In this document: positions 1-8,216 of the stretch, in pieces
How the letters are laid out: every line of letters begins with the position of its first letter
Position numbering within the stretch: the first letter of the stretch is position 1
Translations under genes and position numbers: made by a program
Origin: Paenibacillus faecis
Lineage (GTDB): Bacteria; Bacillota; Bacilli; Paenibacillales; Paenibacillaceae
Reading direction: 5' to 3'
NCBI RefSeq assembly: GCF_008084145.1
Contig: NZ_VSDO01000004.1
Span: 758,202-822,201, forward strand
Length of the DNA stretch: 64,000 bases
The notes under the pieces: generated by a model
Databases searched by the model: none
What the model was told of the DNA's origin: nothing
Seen by the model: only the letters and a program-made list of their open reading frames with translations

Positions 1-1249
1 TCTGGTGCTGCTGTCCTTTGACCGGATTTTGGGCGCGAATTTCTTCAATCCGTCCATGGGCGGGAACCCGGTGCTCTGGCAGCATATCTTCTGGATCTTC
101 GGGCACCCTGAAGTTTATATTTTGATTTTGCCGGCGTTCGGGATTATCTCCGAGGTGGTCAGCACCTTCTCCCGGAAACGGCTGTTCGGTTACAGCTCGA
201 TGGTATTCGCGACGATTCTGATCGCCTTCCTCGGCTTCATGGTTTGGGCGCACCATATGTTTACCACGGGAATGGGGCCGGTCGCCAACGCGCTCTTCTC
301 GATTGCGACCATGCTGATCGCCGTTCCGACGGGGATCAAAATCTTCAACTGGCTGTTCACGATGTGGGGCGGGCAAATCCGCTTTACGACGGCCAACCTG
401 TTCGCTTCCGGCTTTATCCCGACCTTTGTAATGGGCGGGGTGACGGGGGTTATGCTGGCCTCTGCTCCGGCGGATTACCAGTATCATGATACTTACTTTG
501 TCGTAGCGCATTTCCACTATGTTATCGTCGGCGGTCTCGTGCTGGGGCTGTTCGCGGGGCTTCATTACTGGTGGCCGAAAATGTTCGGGCGCGTGCTGAA
601 CGAAAAGCTCGGCAAGCTCGAATTCTGGACGTTTATCATCGGCTTCCATTTGACCTTCTTCGTGCAGCATTTCCTCGGGCTTCTCGGGATGCAGCGCCGG
701 GTATTCACGTACCTGCCGAACCAAGGTTTTGACCTGTTGAACCTGGTGAGTACGGTCGGGGCCTTCCTGATGGGCGTCGGCGTTATCGTCTTCTTGATCA
801 ATGTGGTCATTTCGTTCAAACAGCCGAAAGGCGTTGACGGGGACGTGTGGGAAGACGGACGTACGCTGGAGTGGGCGATTCCTTCGCCGCCGCCGGAGTA
901 CAACTTCAAGCAAACTCCGCTTGTGCGCGGCATCGACGCTTTCTGGAAAGAAAAGATGGCCGGCAACAAAGAGATGACGCCTGCCGAACCGGTGGGACCG
1001 ATCCATATGCCGTCGCCGACCATCCTTCCGTTTGTCATGTCGGTCGGGCTGTTTATCGCAGGGCTTGGCTTTATGTTTACGAAGGACGACTTCGGCAACG
1101 GCCTGCTGAATTTCCTGTTCAGCAACTATATCATCACGGGAATCGGCCTGGCCATTACGTTCGGCTCCATGCTGCTTCGCTCGCTCTTCGACGATCACGG
1201 CTGGCATATTGAACCGGATGAATTGAACGACAAGGGGGTAAAAGCATGA
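1..1249 (+). CDS. ctaD: Cytochrome c oxidase subunit I, C-terminal part (5' end outside window)
   Basis: Heme-copper oxidase subunit I, the catalytic membrane subunit that reduces O2 and pumps protons. The reading frame is open from base 2, so the true start lies upstream. Visible motifs are HPEVYILILP, which holds the CuB histidine and the cross-linked tyrosine, and HDTYFVVAHFHYV, which holds the heme a3 and heme a ligands. Several hydrophobic membrane segments follow, and the tail carries the extra C-terminal helices usual in Bacillales CtaD. The stop overlaps the ctaE start (ATGA), so the two are translationally coupled. The family assignment is firm; the missing N-terminal part is simply outside the window. 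Confidence 0.97.
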   Translation, partial: LVLLSFDRILGANFFNPSMGGNPVLWQHIFWIFGHPEVYILILPAFGIISEVVSTFSRKRLFGYSSMVFATILIAFLGFMVWAHHMFTTGMGPVANALFSIATMLIAVPTGIKIFNWLFTMWGGQIRFTTANLFASGFIPTFVMGGVTGVMLASAPADYQYHDTYFVVAHFHYVIVGGLVLGLFAGLHYWWPKMFGRVLNEKLGKLEFWTFIIGFHLTFFVQHFLGLLGMQRRVFTYLPNQGFDLLNLVSTVGAFLMGVGVIVFLINVVISFKQPKGVDGDVWEDGRTLEWAIPSPPPEYNFKQTPLVRGIDAFWKEKMAGNKEMTPAEPVGPIHMPSPTILPFVMSVGLFIAGLGFMFTKDDFGNGLLNFLFSNYIITGIGLAITFGSMLLRSLFDDHGWHIEPDELNDKGVKA

Positions 1250-1875
1250 CGACACCTCATGCACAGCAGGTTTCGGGCGAACTTCCCCATGAGCCGGAAA
1301 AGGCGACGCTGGAAGGCCGCAACAAAGTACTGGGCTTCTGGCTTTTCCTCGGGGGCGAAGCGGTTTTGTTCGGGACCTTGTTCGCCACCTTCTTGACGCT
1401 GCGAAACCAGGTGGCCGACGGTCCGTCCGCCAGTGAACTGTTCAGTTTGCCGATTACGGCGGCGGCTACGTTTATTCTCCTGGTCAGCAGTTTGACGAGT
1501 GTTTTCGCGATTCAGGCGATGCACCGGGGGAACCGCAAATCGTTGGCGAATTGGCTGGCGGTAACGGTAGTGCTCGGTCTGGCGTTTCTGGTGCTTGAAA
1601 TTTACGAGTTTGCGGAGTATATGATCCACGAAGACTACGGGATGACCACCAGCGCATTCAGTTCCGCTTTCTATACGCTGGTCGGCTTTCACGGAGCGCA
1701 CGTTCTGTTCGGCATTCTATGGATTTCCATTCTGATCGGACAGCTGTTCAAAAAAGGCCTGAACGTCGTGACGGCTCCGAAAGTCTATGTGGCCGCTATG
1801 TACTGGCACTTTATCGACGTCGTGTGGGTGTTTATCTTCACCGTAGTTTACCTGCTCGGAAAGGTGGTAGGTTAA
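1246..1875 (+). CDS. ctaE: Cytochrome c oxidase subunit III
   Basis: Subunit III of the caa3/aa3-type oxidase, 209 residues, a membrane protein that stabilises subunit I. It has five hydrophobic segments and the family pattern KVLGFWLFLGGEAVLFGTLF near the N-terminus and FHGAHVLFGILW in the middle, plus YWHFIDVVWVFIF near the C-terminus. The length matches Bacillus CtaE. The ATG overlaps the ctaD stop by 4 bases and ctaF follows after a single base, so it lies in the middle of a tight operon. Confidence 0.97.
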   Translation: MTTPHAQQVSGELPHEPEKATLEGRNKVLGFWLFLGGEAVLFGTLFATFLTLRNQVADGPSASELFSLPITAAATFILLVSSLTSVFAIQAMHRGNRKSLANWLAVTVVLGLAFLVLEIYEFAEYMIHEDYGMTTSAFSSAFYTLVGFHGAHVLFGILWISILIGQLFKKGLNVVTAPKVYVAAMYWHFIDVVWVFIFTVVYLLGKVVG

Positions 1876-1876
1876 C

Positions 1877-2194
1877 ATGACCAGTCACGATTCGAACGGA
1901 GGAGCGGTGAAGCACCGCCACCGTCAAGAGGGACCGCAGAAGCATATCGTCGCCTTCATCTTCTCGATCATTTTGACGCTGATCGCGTTTGCGGCGGTGG
2001 CGGCCGGAGGCGTGAATACCGCCTTTACAGTGCTGCTTCTGCTGGTAATGGCCGTGCTGCAGGTTCTTGTTCAGCTCGGCTACTGGATGCATATGAAGGA
2101 TAAAGGCCATATGATTCCGATCGTATTTATGGCCGGCGGATTTTTCGTCGCCGGAACGGCGATCATAGCGGCACTATACTGGATGTGGTGGTAA
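1877..2194 (+). CDS. ctaF: Cytochrome c oxidase subunit IV (CtaF/CoxD type)
   Basis: Small membrane subunit of the Bacillales cytochrome c oxidase, 105 residues. A hydrophilic, His-rich N-terminus (KHRHRQEGPQKH) is followed by three hydrophobic helices. The motif LGYWMHMKDK is typical of the prokaryotic cytochrome oxidase subunit IV family. It starts one base after the ctaE stop and ends just before a hairpin, closing the structural-subunit part of the operon. Confidence 0.93.
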   Translation: MTSHDSNGGAVKHRHRQEGPQKHIVAFIFSIILTLIAFAAVAAGGVNTAFTVLLLLVMAVLQVLVQLGYWMHMKDKGHMIPIVFMAGGFFVAGTAIIAALYWMWW

Positions 2195-2199
2195 AATAC

Positions 2200-2232
2200 A
2201 AAGAGGTGGGCTTGAATTCAAGCCGCCTCTTT
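2200..2232 (+). terminator. Hairpin after ctaF
   Basis: AAAGAGG...GGCTTGAA pairs with TTCAAGCC...CCTCTTT across a GAATTC-centred loop, with a one- or two-base bulge. There is only a short T run, so it may terminate partially and lower expression of ctaG and the DUF420 gene relative to the structural subunits. Confidence 0.6.
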
Positions 2233-2302
2233 CATGTTATTGAAGGGATTGTTTCGTTCACAAAATCGACAGAAAGAACCAGGCGGGAAGGGAGGGTTCA
2301 GC

Positions 2303-3214
2303 GTGCTGGGGTTAGAATATTTTAAATTTGCGGAAGTTTGGAGTCCTGTATTTTTGGCGGTTATGCTGCTCATCACGGCAGGGTATCTTGTATTGACTGG
2401 ACCGGTCAATGAAAAATGGGGACAACCCGCGGTAACCGCAGGCCGCAAAAGTTTGTTCTTCCTGGGGATGACCGTGTTGTATTTGGCCCAGGGCGGCCCG
2501 GTCGAATTGCTCGGCCATATGATGTTCAGCTTTCATATGGTGAGCATGGCGTTATCCTATCTGGTGGCTCCCCCGCTTTTGATGCTCGGCCTTCCCGCCT
2601 GGGTATGGCGGTCGGTCGCGTCGTTCCTAGGCCGCGGTCCGCTGCGCCGGCTGGGGTTCTTGACGCATCCGGTGGTGGCGGCGGTGGTGTTTAACGGCCT
2701 CTTTTCCATCTACCATCTTCCGGTCGTTCATGACTATGTCATGCTTCACTTTGGCGTTCACCGCTTGTATTATTTTATTTTGTTCCTCGCCTCGGTGCTG
2801 ATGTGGTGGACGCTCGTCAAACCGCTGCCTGAACAGGCGGGGGCCCACGGGTTGAAGAAGATGGGCTTCATCTTCCTCAACATGGTGCTGCTGACGCCGG
2901 CCTGCGGCCTGATTATTTTTGCGCCGGAGCCGCTTTATGCGACCTACAGCGATCCCGAAGTCTGGGCCAAAGCGATGGGATACTGCGTATCGGGAGACCC
3001 GGCCATGCTGCTCAGCCGATTCGGAGGGCCGGAATACTTCGGTTATCTCGAACCTCGGGTGGATCAGCAGGTCGGAGGGATATTGATGAAATTCATTCAG
3101 GAGATCATCTTTGCCTCGATGCTCGCCTATGTATTTTTTCAATGGTATCGGCAGGAGAATCGTGAGGATAAGGAAGAGATGGGGCCGGAGGATTTCAAGC
3201 TGAACCGGGTTTAG
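2303..3214 (+). CDS. ctaG: Cytochrome c oxidase assembly factor CtaG
   Basis: Polytopic membrane protein of the Caa3_CtaG family, needed in Bacillus for assembly of the CuB centre of caa3 oxidase. The GTG at 2303 is chosen because GGGAGGG lies just upstream and it gives 303 residues, the usual length; an in-frame ATG at 2234 falls at the edge of the preceding hairpin. About seven hydrophobic segments are visible, with family-like stretches HMMFSFHMVSMALSYL and FNGLFSIYHLPVVHDYVM that contain conserved histidines. It follows ctaF and precedes the DUF420 gene, as in related genomes. Confidence 0.92.
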   Translation: MLGLEYFKFAEVWSPVFLAVMLLITAGYLVLTGPVNEKWGQPAVTAGRKSLFFLGMTVLYLAQGGPVELLGHMMFSFHMVSMALSYLVAPPLLMLGLPAWVWRSVASFLGRGPLRRLGFLTHPVVAAVVFNGLFSIYHLPVVHDYVMLHFGVHRLYYFILFLASVLMWWTLVKPLPEQAGAHGLKKMGFIFLNMVLLTPACGLIIFAPEPLYATYSDPEVWAKAMGYCVSGDPAMLLSRFGGPEYFGYLEPRVDQQVGGILMKFIQEIIFASMLAYVFFQWYRQENREDKEEMGPEDFKLNRV

Positions 3215-3240
3215 ATTGACGCGTTGACAGGAGGATTCTC

Positions 3241-3705
3241 ATGGATTTATTCACCTTGTTCCCTACGATCAGTACATCGTTCATTGTGATCAGCGCCGTG
3301 CTGGTGGCGATCGGTTGGAATCTGATCATTAAGGGAAAACGGGAAGCGCACAAGAAGACGATGATCGCCGCCGCTGTGGCCGCGTTGCTCTTCTTCATCA
3401 TCTATATGTCGCGGACCGTATTTATCGGCAATACATCTTGGGGCGGGCCGGATGATTTGAAAATCTACTATCAGATCTTCCTGGTGTTTCACATCGTGCT
3501 GGCCACGGTGGCCGCCGTATTCGGGATCACCACGCTGGTTCTGGGCTTCAAGGAGAAATACGCGAAGCACCGGAAATGGGGGCGGACCACTTCCGTGATC
3601 TGGTTTTTTACGGCAATCACGGGTGTGGCGGTGTATGTCCTTCTGTATGTGTTGTATCCCGGCGGACATACGAAGCCGGTGTGGGAAGTTATTTTTGGGC
3701 TGTAA
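3241..3705 (+). CDS. ctaM: DUF420 membrane protein (CtaM/YozB family)
   Basis: 154-residue membrane protein with four hydrophobic segments and histidines in the helices (FHIVLATV, HRKWGR), matching DUF420/YozB. In Staphylococcus the homologue CtaM is required for maturation of aa3-type oxidase. Its place as the last gene of this oxidase cluster supports the same role here. A GGAGG ribosome site lies 7 bases before the ATG, and a strong terminator follows. Confidence 0.85.
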   Translation: MDLFTLFPTISTSFIVISAVLVAIGWNLIIKGKREAHKKTMIAAAVAALLFFIIYMSRTVFIGNTSWGGPDDLKIYYQIFLVFHIVLATVAAVFGITTLVLGFKEKYAKHRKWGRTTSVIWFFTAITGVAVYVLLYVLYPGGHTKPVWEVIFGL

Positions 3706-3720
3706 AGAAACGATGGCGTG

Positions 3721-3755
3721 AAACCGCCGGAGCAGATTGCTCCGGCGGTTTTTTT
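3721..3755 (+). terminator. Rho-independent terminator of the oxidase cluster
   Basis: AACCGCCGGAGCA and TGCTCCGGCGGTT form a 13-bp stem with a two- or three-base loop, followed by seven or more T residues. Confidence 0.9.
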
Positions 3756-3789
3756 GCGCGGTTATAGCGAGTCAAAATAAAAAGACGGG

Positions 3790-3818
3790 TTGACGTCATC
3801 ATAAGCACAGTATATAGT
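3790..3818 (+). promoter_or_regulatory. Sigma-A-type promoter of the GntR/ABC operon
   Basis: TTGACG (3790-3795), a 17-base spacer and TATAGT (3813-3818). The 10-mer TAAGCACAGT occurs twice, once inside the spacer and once about 36 bases downstream. These direct repeats could be sites for the GntR regulator encoded in the operon; that is inference. Confidence 0.6.
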
Positions 3819-3867
3819 GTGTATAAAGATATAAACAGTAAGCACAGTTCAGTTAGGGGGATCCAAG

Positions 3868-4596
3868 TTGAAAACCTGGAAGGATGCCTGGTTTATTTTT
3901 AGGAAAGACCTGCGAGCAGACCGCCTGTATCTGATTTGGAACGTCGTCTTTATGGTATATTCCGGCGTCATGATCAGTTTCCTGTTCCAGTCCGGTGAAA
4001 AGGCCGCGGTGGAAAGGCTTCTCACTCCAATGGCTGACTTTATGGCGCTCATGCTGATTCCGATGATCGGCTTTTATTTTTCGCGGCGGTCCTTTAGTTA
4101 CATTAAAGAGGATTCCTACACGCAGATGCTGCTCTATTACAGAACGCTGCCGATCCCGAGCCGGACGATTATGAGAAGCCGACTCATCCAGCTGGTAACG
4201 GCCGTGGTGTTTAACGGGGTCATCTTCTTTACCGCATTGTATACGATGCTTTACTTTATGGGTGAGGAAATCGCGGGCGTCCAGTACATCTCCTTTGCGC
4301 TGACCTGGATGGGGTACGCCTTGGCGATGAACGGTCCTTTTATCTTTTTGGAGCTTATGACAAAAGGCCGCACTTATCTGTGGATGACATTTGTCTTCAT
4401 GTTTGTGGTCGGCATTCTGGCCTTCGTCATTTCCTGGTTTAACGGCAGTTTGCTCGATTTTACATTAAACCAATCCGGACGTTTCGGATTATTGTCTCCG
4501 GTGATGTGGGGATGTTTGGCTGGAGGCGCGTTACTTCTCTTCCTATTCAGCAGAATCACGTTTCGGCAATTGGGCAGGAGGGATCTGGCAAGATGA
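3868..4596 (+). CDS. ABC-2-type membrane permease
   Basis: 242-residue protein with six hydrophobic segments and the organisation of ABC-2 permeases (hydrophilic N-terminus KTWKDAWFIFRKDLRADRLYLIW, then helices). The start is TTG with AGGGGG upstream. It is the first gene after the promoter and precedes a GntR regulator and an ATPase, an arrangement like the Ytr/Bcr peptide-antibiotic exporters of Bacillales. It probably pairs with the ATPase at 5049. The substrate is not evident. Confidence 0.75.
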   Translation: MKTWKDAWFIFRKDLRADRLYLIWNVVFMVYSGVMISFLFQSGEKAAVERLLTPMADFMALMLIPMIGFYFSRRSFSYIKEDSYTQMLLYYRTLPIPSRTIMRSRLIQLVTAVVFNGVIFFTALYTMLYFMGEEIAGVQYISFALTWMGYALAMNGPFIFLELMTKGRTYLWMTFVFMFVVGILAFVISWFNGSLLDFTLNQSGRFGLLSPVMWGCLAGGALLLFLFSRITFRQLGRRDLAR

Positions 4597-4638
4597 TGAA
4601 CGTCAAAGCTCTGCCCGGAACCGGAGGTGAACCGGAAG

Positions 4639-5052
4639 GTGTGGATTCCTATTCAGATCAACGAAAATAGCGCCGAACCCCTGTATCACCAAATCGAGAC
4701 CCAGCTCAGGTCCCTGATCGTCAGCGGGCAGATTGAGGAGGGTACTTTGCTCCCGTCGATCCGCGAGTTTGCCGGCAGTTTAAACTGCAGTGTCATCACC
4801 GTCCGGAGGGTGTATCAGGATCTGGAGAACGAGGGGCTGCTTCGTACGAAGCAGGGGACGGGAACGTTTGTGGCCAGCGTCGGGGCCGGGGAACGCGACG
4901 CTTACCGGAGGACCGTGGTTCAGGAAGCGGTGGAAGCGGCCGTGGACACCGGGATTTCGGTCCAGTACAAGGAAGATGAGCTGAAGAATTTGTTCTTGCA
5001 GATTTTGAAACAGAAATACGGGGACGCGAAAAGCAAGGGGGAATTCAAGTGA
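4639..5052 (+). CDS. GntR-family regulator, YtrA-type
   Basis: Short GntR protein of 137 residues. The winged helix is in residues 8-80 (PLYHQIETQLRSLIVSGQIEEG, LPSIREFAGSLNCSVITVRRVYQDLENEGLL, TKQGTGTFV), followed by only about 50 residues with no large ligand domain, as in the YtrA subfamily. The GTG at 4639 is preferred because GGAGGT lies 10 bases upstream; a GTG at 4627 overlaps that ribosome site. The stop overlaps the next ATPase start. It is likely an autorepressor of this exporter operon, induced by envelope-active compounds in related systems. Confidence 0.85.
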   Translation: MWIPIQINENSAEPLYHQIETQLRSLIVSGQIEEGTLLPSIREFAGSLNCSVITVRRVYQDLENEGLLRTKQGTGTFVASVGAGERDAYRRTVVQEAVEAAVDTGISVQYKEDELKNLFLQILKQKYGDAKSKGEFK

Positions 5053-5969
5053 CGTGGGCTGCGGAGCAAATAAATGCGATTGAAATGAAAGGCGTCGTAA
5101 AAGAAGGACGAAGAAAAACGATCGGACCGTTGGATCTCCGCATTCCGCAGGGTTATGTGGTCGCCTTGGTCGGTCCGAACGGGTCCGGGAAGAGCACGAT
5201 CATGAACCTCATGCTGCAGACGATCCATCCCGATGCGGGGGAGATCTCCTGGTACGGGGGGCCGGCCAATCAGGCACTGCCGCTGGACTTAAAGCAGCGG
5301 ATCGGGTATGTTCCCGAAAACCCGGCCCTGGAGGAGAACTTTCTGACGGCGAGGGAAGCGGCGGAATTTCGTTCCCACTGGTATCCAACCTGGAATCAGC
5401 AGCGTTTTGAAGCTTTGGTGTCCCGCTTCGAAATCCCCTGCGGAGAGCGCTTGAACAGAATGTCCAAAGGAGAACGGCGAAAATTCGAAATCGCTGCGGT
5501 GTTGGCGGCCGGCTCCAAACTGCTGCTGCTGGACGAACCGTCGTCGGGTCTCGATCCGTTCGCCTGGAAAGATATGATCGAACAGCTTCGCGCTTGCCTG
5601 GATCAGGAGGATGTTACGATCGTCATCTCCACCCATGTCGTGGAGGAAGTGAAGCGCCTCGCCGACTTCATCGTTCTCGTCCATCGAGGGCGGATCTGGG
5701 GCATGGCCGAGAAGGACGCCTTGTTCAGCATTTGGAAAGAAGTTTGGGTCCGCGGCGCGGAGCCGGAGGAGCTTGCCGAGGTGCCGGGCGTCCTGAGCTG
5801 CGTCCCTGATGGACCGTCCGTTGTCCGCGTCCTGGCCAAGAACGCCGCCGGGCTGGAAACGGAAGAACGGGCAGGCGCGATTCAAATTCTCAAAAGCCGG
5901 AGCCTGGAGCTCGATGAAATTTTGGAACTGTGGATTCAGGGGCATCCGCCCGAAGAACTCATTTCATAG
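5049..5969 (+). CDS. ABC transporter ATP-binding protein (exporter type)
   Basis: 306-residue ATPase. Walker A is GPNGSGKST (about residue 38), the signature is MSKGERRKFEIA, and Walker B LLLLDEPSSGLDP is followed by the switch histidine in STHVVEE. The start is GTG, overlapping the GntR stop (GTGA). The C-terminal ~90 residues are an accessory domain seen in BcrA/YtrB-like subunits. It probably energises the permease at 3868, two genes upstream. Confidence 0.85.
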   Translation: MTWAAEQINAIEMKGVVKEGRRKTIGPLDLRIPQGYVVALVGPNGSGKSTIMNLMLQTIHPDAGEISWYGGPANQALPLDLKQRIGYVPENPALEENFLTAREAAEFRSHWYPTWNQQRFEALVSRFEIPCGERLNRMSKGERRKFEIAAVLAAGSKLLLLDEPSSGLDPFAWKDMIEQLRACLDQEDVTIVISTHVVEEVKRLADFIVLVHRGRIWGMAEKDALFSIWKEVWVRGAEPEELAEVPGVLSCVPDGPSVVRVLAKNAAGLETEERAGAIQILKSRSLELDEILELWIQGHPPEELIS

Positions 5970-5985
5970 GAAAAGAGGGAGTTTC

Positions 5986-6891
5986 ATGTCTAAACCATTG
6001 GTATTGGAAAAGGTAGTCAAGCAATTCGGCGATAAAACCGCCGTGAACGAAATATCGCTGCAGGTCGAGGAAGGAGAAATTTACGGGCTGCTCGGGGCCA
6101 ACGGGGCCGGCAAAACGACGACCATGCGGATGGTGCTGGGTCTGATTTACCCGGACGGGGGGCGGATTCTGTACAACGGGAAGCCTTACGGCTCCGAACT
6201 CCAGCATTTGATGGGGTATTTGCCGGAAGAGCGCGGGTTGTACCCCAAGGTCAAGGTCAGCGACCAGATCATATATCTGGCCCGCCTGCGGGGCATGTCC
6301 GCTTCCGAAGCCGACAAGAGTCTGAAATATTGGCTGGAACGGTTCGAGGTTCCGGAATACTACGACAAGAAAATCGAGGAGTTGTCCAAAGGGAACCAGC
6401 AAAAGATGGGCTTCATCGCCGCCGTCGTTCACAAGCCAAAAATCGTCATTATGGACGAAGCTTTCAGCGGTCTCGACCCGGTTAACGTCGAGCTGCTTAA
6501 AGCGACGGTCAAGGAACTGCGGGACAGCGGGACCAGCATCCTGTTCTCGACGCACCGGATGGAGCATGTCGAGGAGTTGTGCCGCAACATCACGATCCTG
6601 CACCGCTCCAGAACCGTGCTTCAGGGCAGCTTGCGCGAGATCAAGAAACAGTACCCGAGAGAGGAAGTTCTGCTTCATACCGCTTCGGAAGTTTCGGGGC
6701 TGGAAGGGATCGCCGGCGTGACCGGTGTGGAACGCAAGGAACGGGGATATCTGATCCGCATCTCCGATGTGGGAGCGGCCAAAGCCATTTTGCGCACGGC
6801 GATGGATCAGAGCGAAGTGGAGCATTTTGAAATCAAAGAACCGACTCTGAATCAAATATTCATTAAAGAAGTGGGTGAATCGCATGAATAA
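5986..6891 (+). CDS. ABC transporter ATP-binding protein, NatA/YhaQ-like
   Basis: 301-residue ATPase with Walker A GANGAGKTTT, signature LSKGNQQKMGFIAAVVHKP, Walker B VIMDEAFSGLDP and switch histidine STHRMEH. The C-terminal DUF4162-type extension (EEVLLHTASEVSGLEGIAGVTG) is typical of NatA-like exporters. The ATG at 5986 has GAGGGAG upstream. Its stop overlaps the following permease gene by 8 bases, so it clearly pairs with that permease rather than with the upstream one. Confidence 0.87.
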   Translation: MSKPLVLEKVVKQFGDKTAVNEISLQVEEGEIYGLLGANGAGKTTTMRMVLGLIYPDGGRILYNGKPYGSELQHLMGYLPEERGLYPKVKVSDQIIYLARLRGMSASEADKSLKYWLERFEVPEYYDKKIEELSKGNQQKMGFIAAVVHKPKIVIMDEAFSGLDPVNVELLKATVKELRDSGTSILFSTHRMEHVEELCRNITILHRSRTVLQGSLREIKKQYPREEVLLHTASEVSGLEGIAGVTGVERKERGYLIRISDVGAAKAILRTAMDQSEVEHFEIKEPTLNQIFIKEVGESHE

Positions 6892-8167
6892 AATGACCAC
6901 CGTTATCGGGTTTACGTTTCTTAATAAGGTCAAAGCCAAATCGTTTTTGATCACGACGCTGGTGTTGGCGCTGCTAGTGACTATCGGCATGAACGTGCCT
7001 TATTTTATCGCCAAATTTACCGGCGGGGACGACGGGCTGGCGTCGATTGGGTTAGCCCGGGGCACGCAACCGGAAATCGTGCAGTCCTTTAAAGCTTACT
7101 ATGAAAAACAGGAGACGCCGGGGTTCACGCTCGCGGAGTACGAGCAAACGGATGAGGCGGCCTTAAAAAAGGATCTCGAAGCCGGGAAAATTGATGGTTA
7201 CCTCCAATTCGGCGCAAGTACAGCCGGGGAATTTCCGGGCGTGACCTATGTGTCCAAGAAAGACAGCGTGCCGCAAGACATTCAGGCCTCTTTGCAAGCG
7301 GTGCTGCAGAGCGTCAAGGCCGAATATATCACCAAGGGGACGCTCAACGAGGAGCAAATTGCAGCCCTGACGGCTCCGGTTCAGATCGAAGCGCAGAAAC
7401 AGGCGGCTGCGGGAGAGGCGGGAACGGGGGAAGGCAAGACGGAAAAAGCCGCACTTATTAATTATGTGATCGTGTACGTTTTGGTCATTCTCTTCTTCAT
7501 GACGATTATGATGACGGGCAATATGATCGCCGCGGAAGTGACGGCGGAAAAGAGTTCGCGCATCATGGAAATTCTGATTACGAGCGTATCGCCGCTAGCG
7601 CAAATGTTCGGCAAAATCATCGGCATGTTCCTGATCGGGTTGTTCCAGATCTTCATTTTTGCGGCCGTGATCGCCATTAACGTGGCGCTTCCGCATAACC
7701 AGCCGATCCTGTCCGAATTGAATCTGGATCTGTCCCAAATCAGCGTGGAAGTGCTTGTGTTCGGCTTCATTCTGTACATTCTCGGTTATTTCCTGTACGC
7801 CACCTTGTTTGCCGCCATCGGTTCGCTCGTTAGCCGTACGGAAGAGTTGGGGCAGGCGATCATGCCGATCACGATGCTGTCGCTGGCCGCTTTTTATATC
7901 GGAATCTTCAGCCTTTCCGCCCCCGATTCAACCTTGCTGAAGGTAAGCACGTATATTCCGTTCTTCTCGCCGGTTTCCATGATCGTCCGGATCGGTCTGG
8001 GGGATACGCCGATGTGGGAAATCCTCGCTTCGCTGGCCGTACTGCTTGCCGCCATCTTCCTGTTCGGTTGGCTTTCCGCGAAAATTTACCGTACGGGCGT
8101 GCTGCTTTACGGCAAACGTCCGACCCTTAAAGAGCTGCAAAAAGCGATGCGGGCTTATAAAATCTAA
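6884..8167 (+). CDS. ABC-2-type permease, NatB/YhaP-like
   Basis: 427-residue permease. There is an N-terminal membrane helix (residues ~20-40), a large extracytoplasmic domain (~45-190), then five or six helices in the C-terminal half with the motif MTGNMIAAEVTAEKSSRIMEIL that marks this family. The ATG at 6884 is used; a GTG at 6875 in the same frame sits over the likely ribosome site. NatAB in Bacillus exports Na+, but relatives handle antimicrobials, so the substrate is open. It ends at a strong shared terminator. Confidence 0.85.
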   Translation: MNKMTTVIGFTFLNKVKAKSFLITTLVLALLVTIGMNVPYFIAKFTGGDDGLASIGLARGTQPEIVQSFKAYYEKQETPGFTLAEYEQTDEAALKKDLEAGKIDGYLQFGASTAGEFPGVTYVSKKDSVPQDIQASLQAVLQSVKAEYITKGTLNEEQIAALTAPVQIEAQKQAAAGEAGTGEGKTEKAALINYVIVYVLVILFFMTIMMTGNMIAAEVTAEKSSRIMEILITSVSPLAQMFGKIIGMFLIGLFQIFIFAAVIAINVALPHNQPILSELNLDLSQISVEVLVFGFILYILGYFLYATLFAAIGSLVSRTEELGQAIMPITMLSLAAFYIGIFSLSAPDSTLLKVSTYIPFFSPVSMIVRIGLGDTPMWEILASLAVLLAAIFLFGWLSAKIYRTGVLLYGKRPTLKELQKAMRAYKI

Positions 8168-8172
8168 GGGAA

Positions 8173-8216
8173 ACCTGAAACCTAGATTCCTCAAGAGGAT
8201 CTAGGTTTTTTCAGGT
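8173..8216. terminator. Bidirectional terminator
   Basis: AAACCTAGAT-CCTC pairs with GAGGATCTAGGTTT, with outer ACCTGAAA/TTTTCAGGT pairing; A and T runs flank it on both strands. It serves the permease on + and the hydrolase on -, whose stop codon lies inside the stem. Confidence 0.85.
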
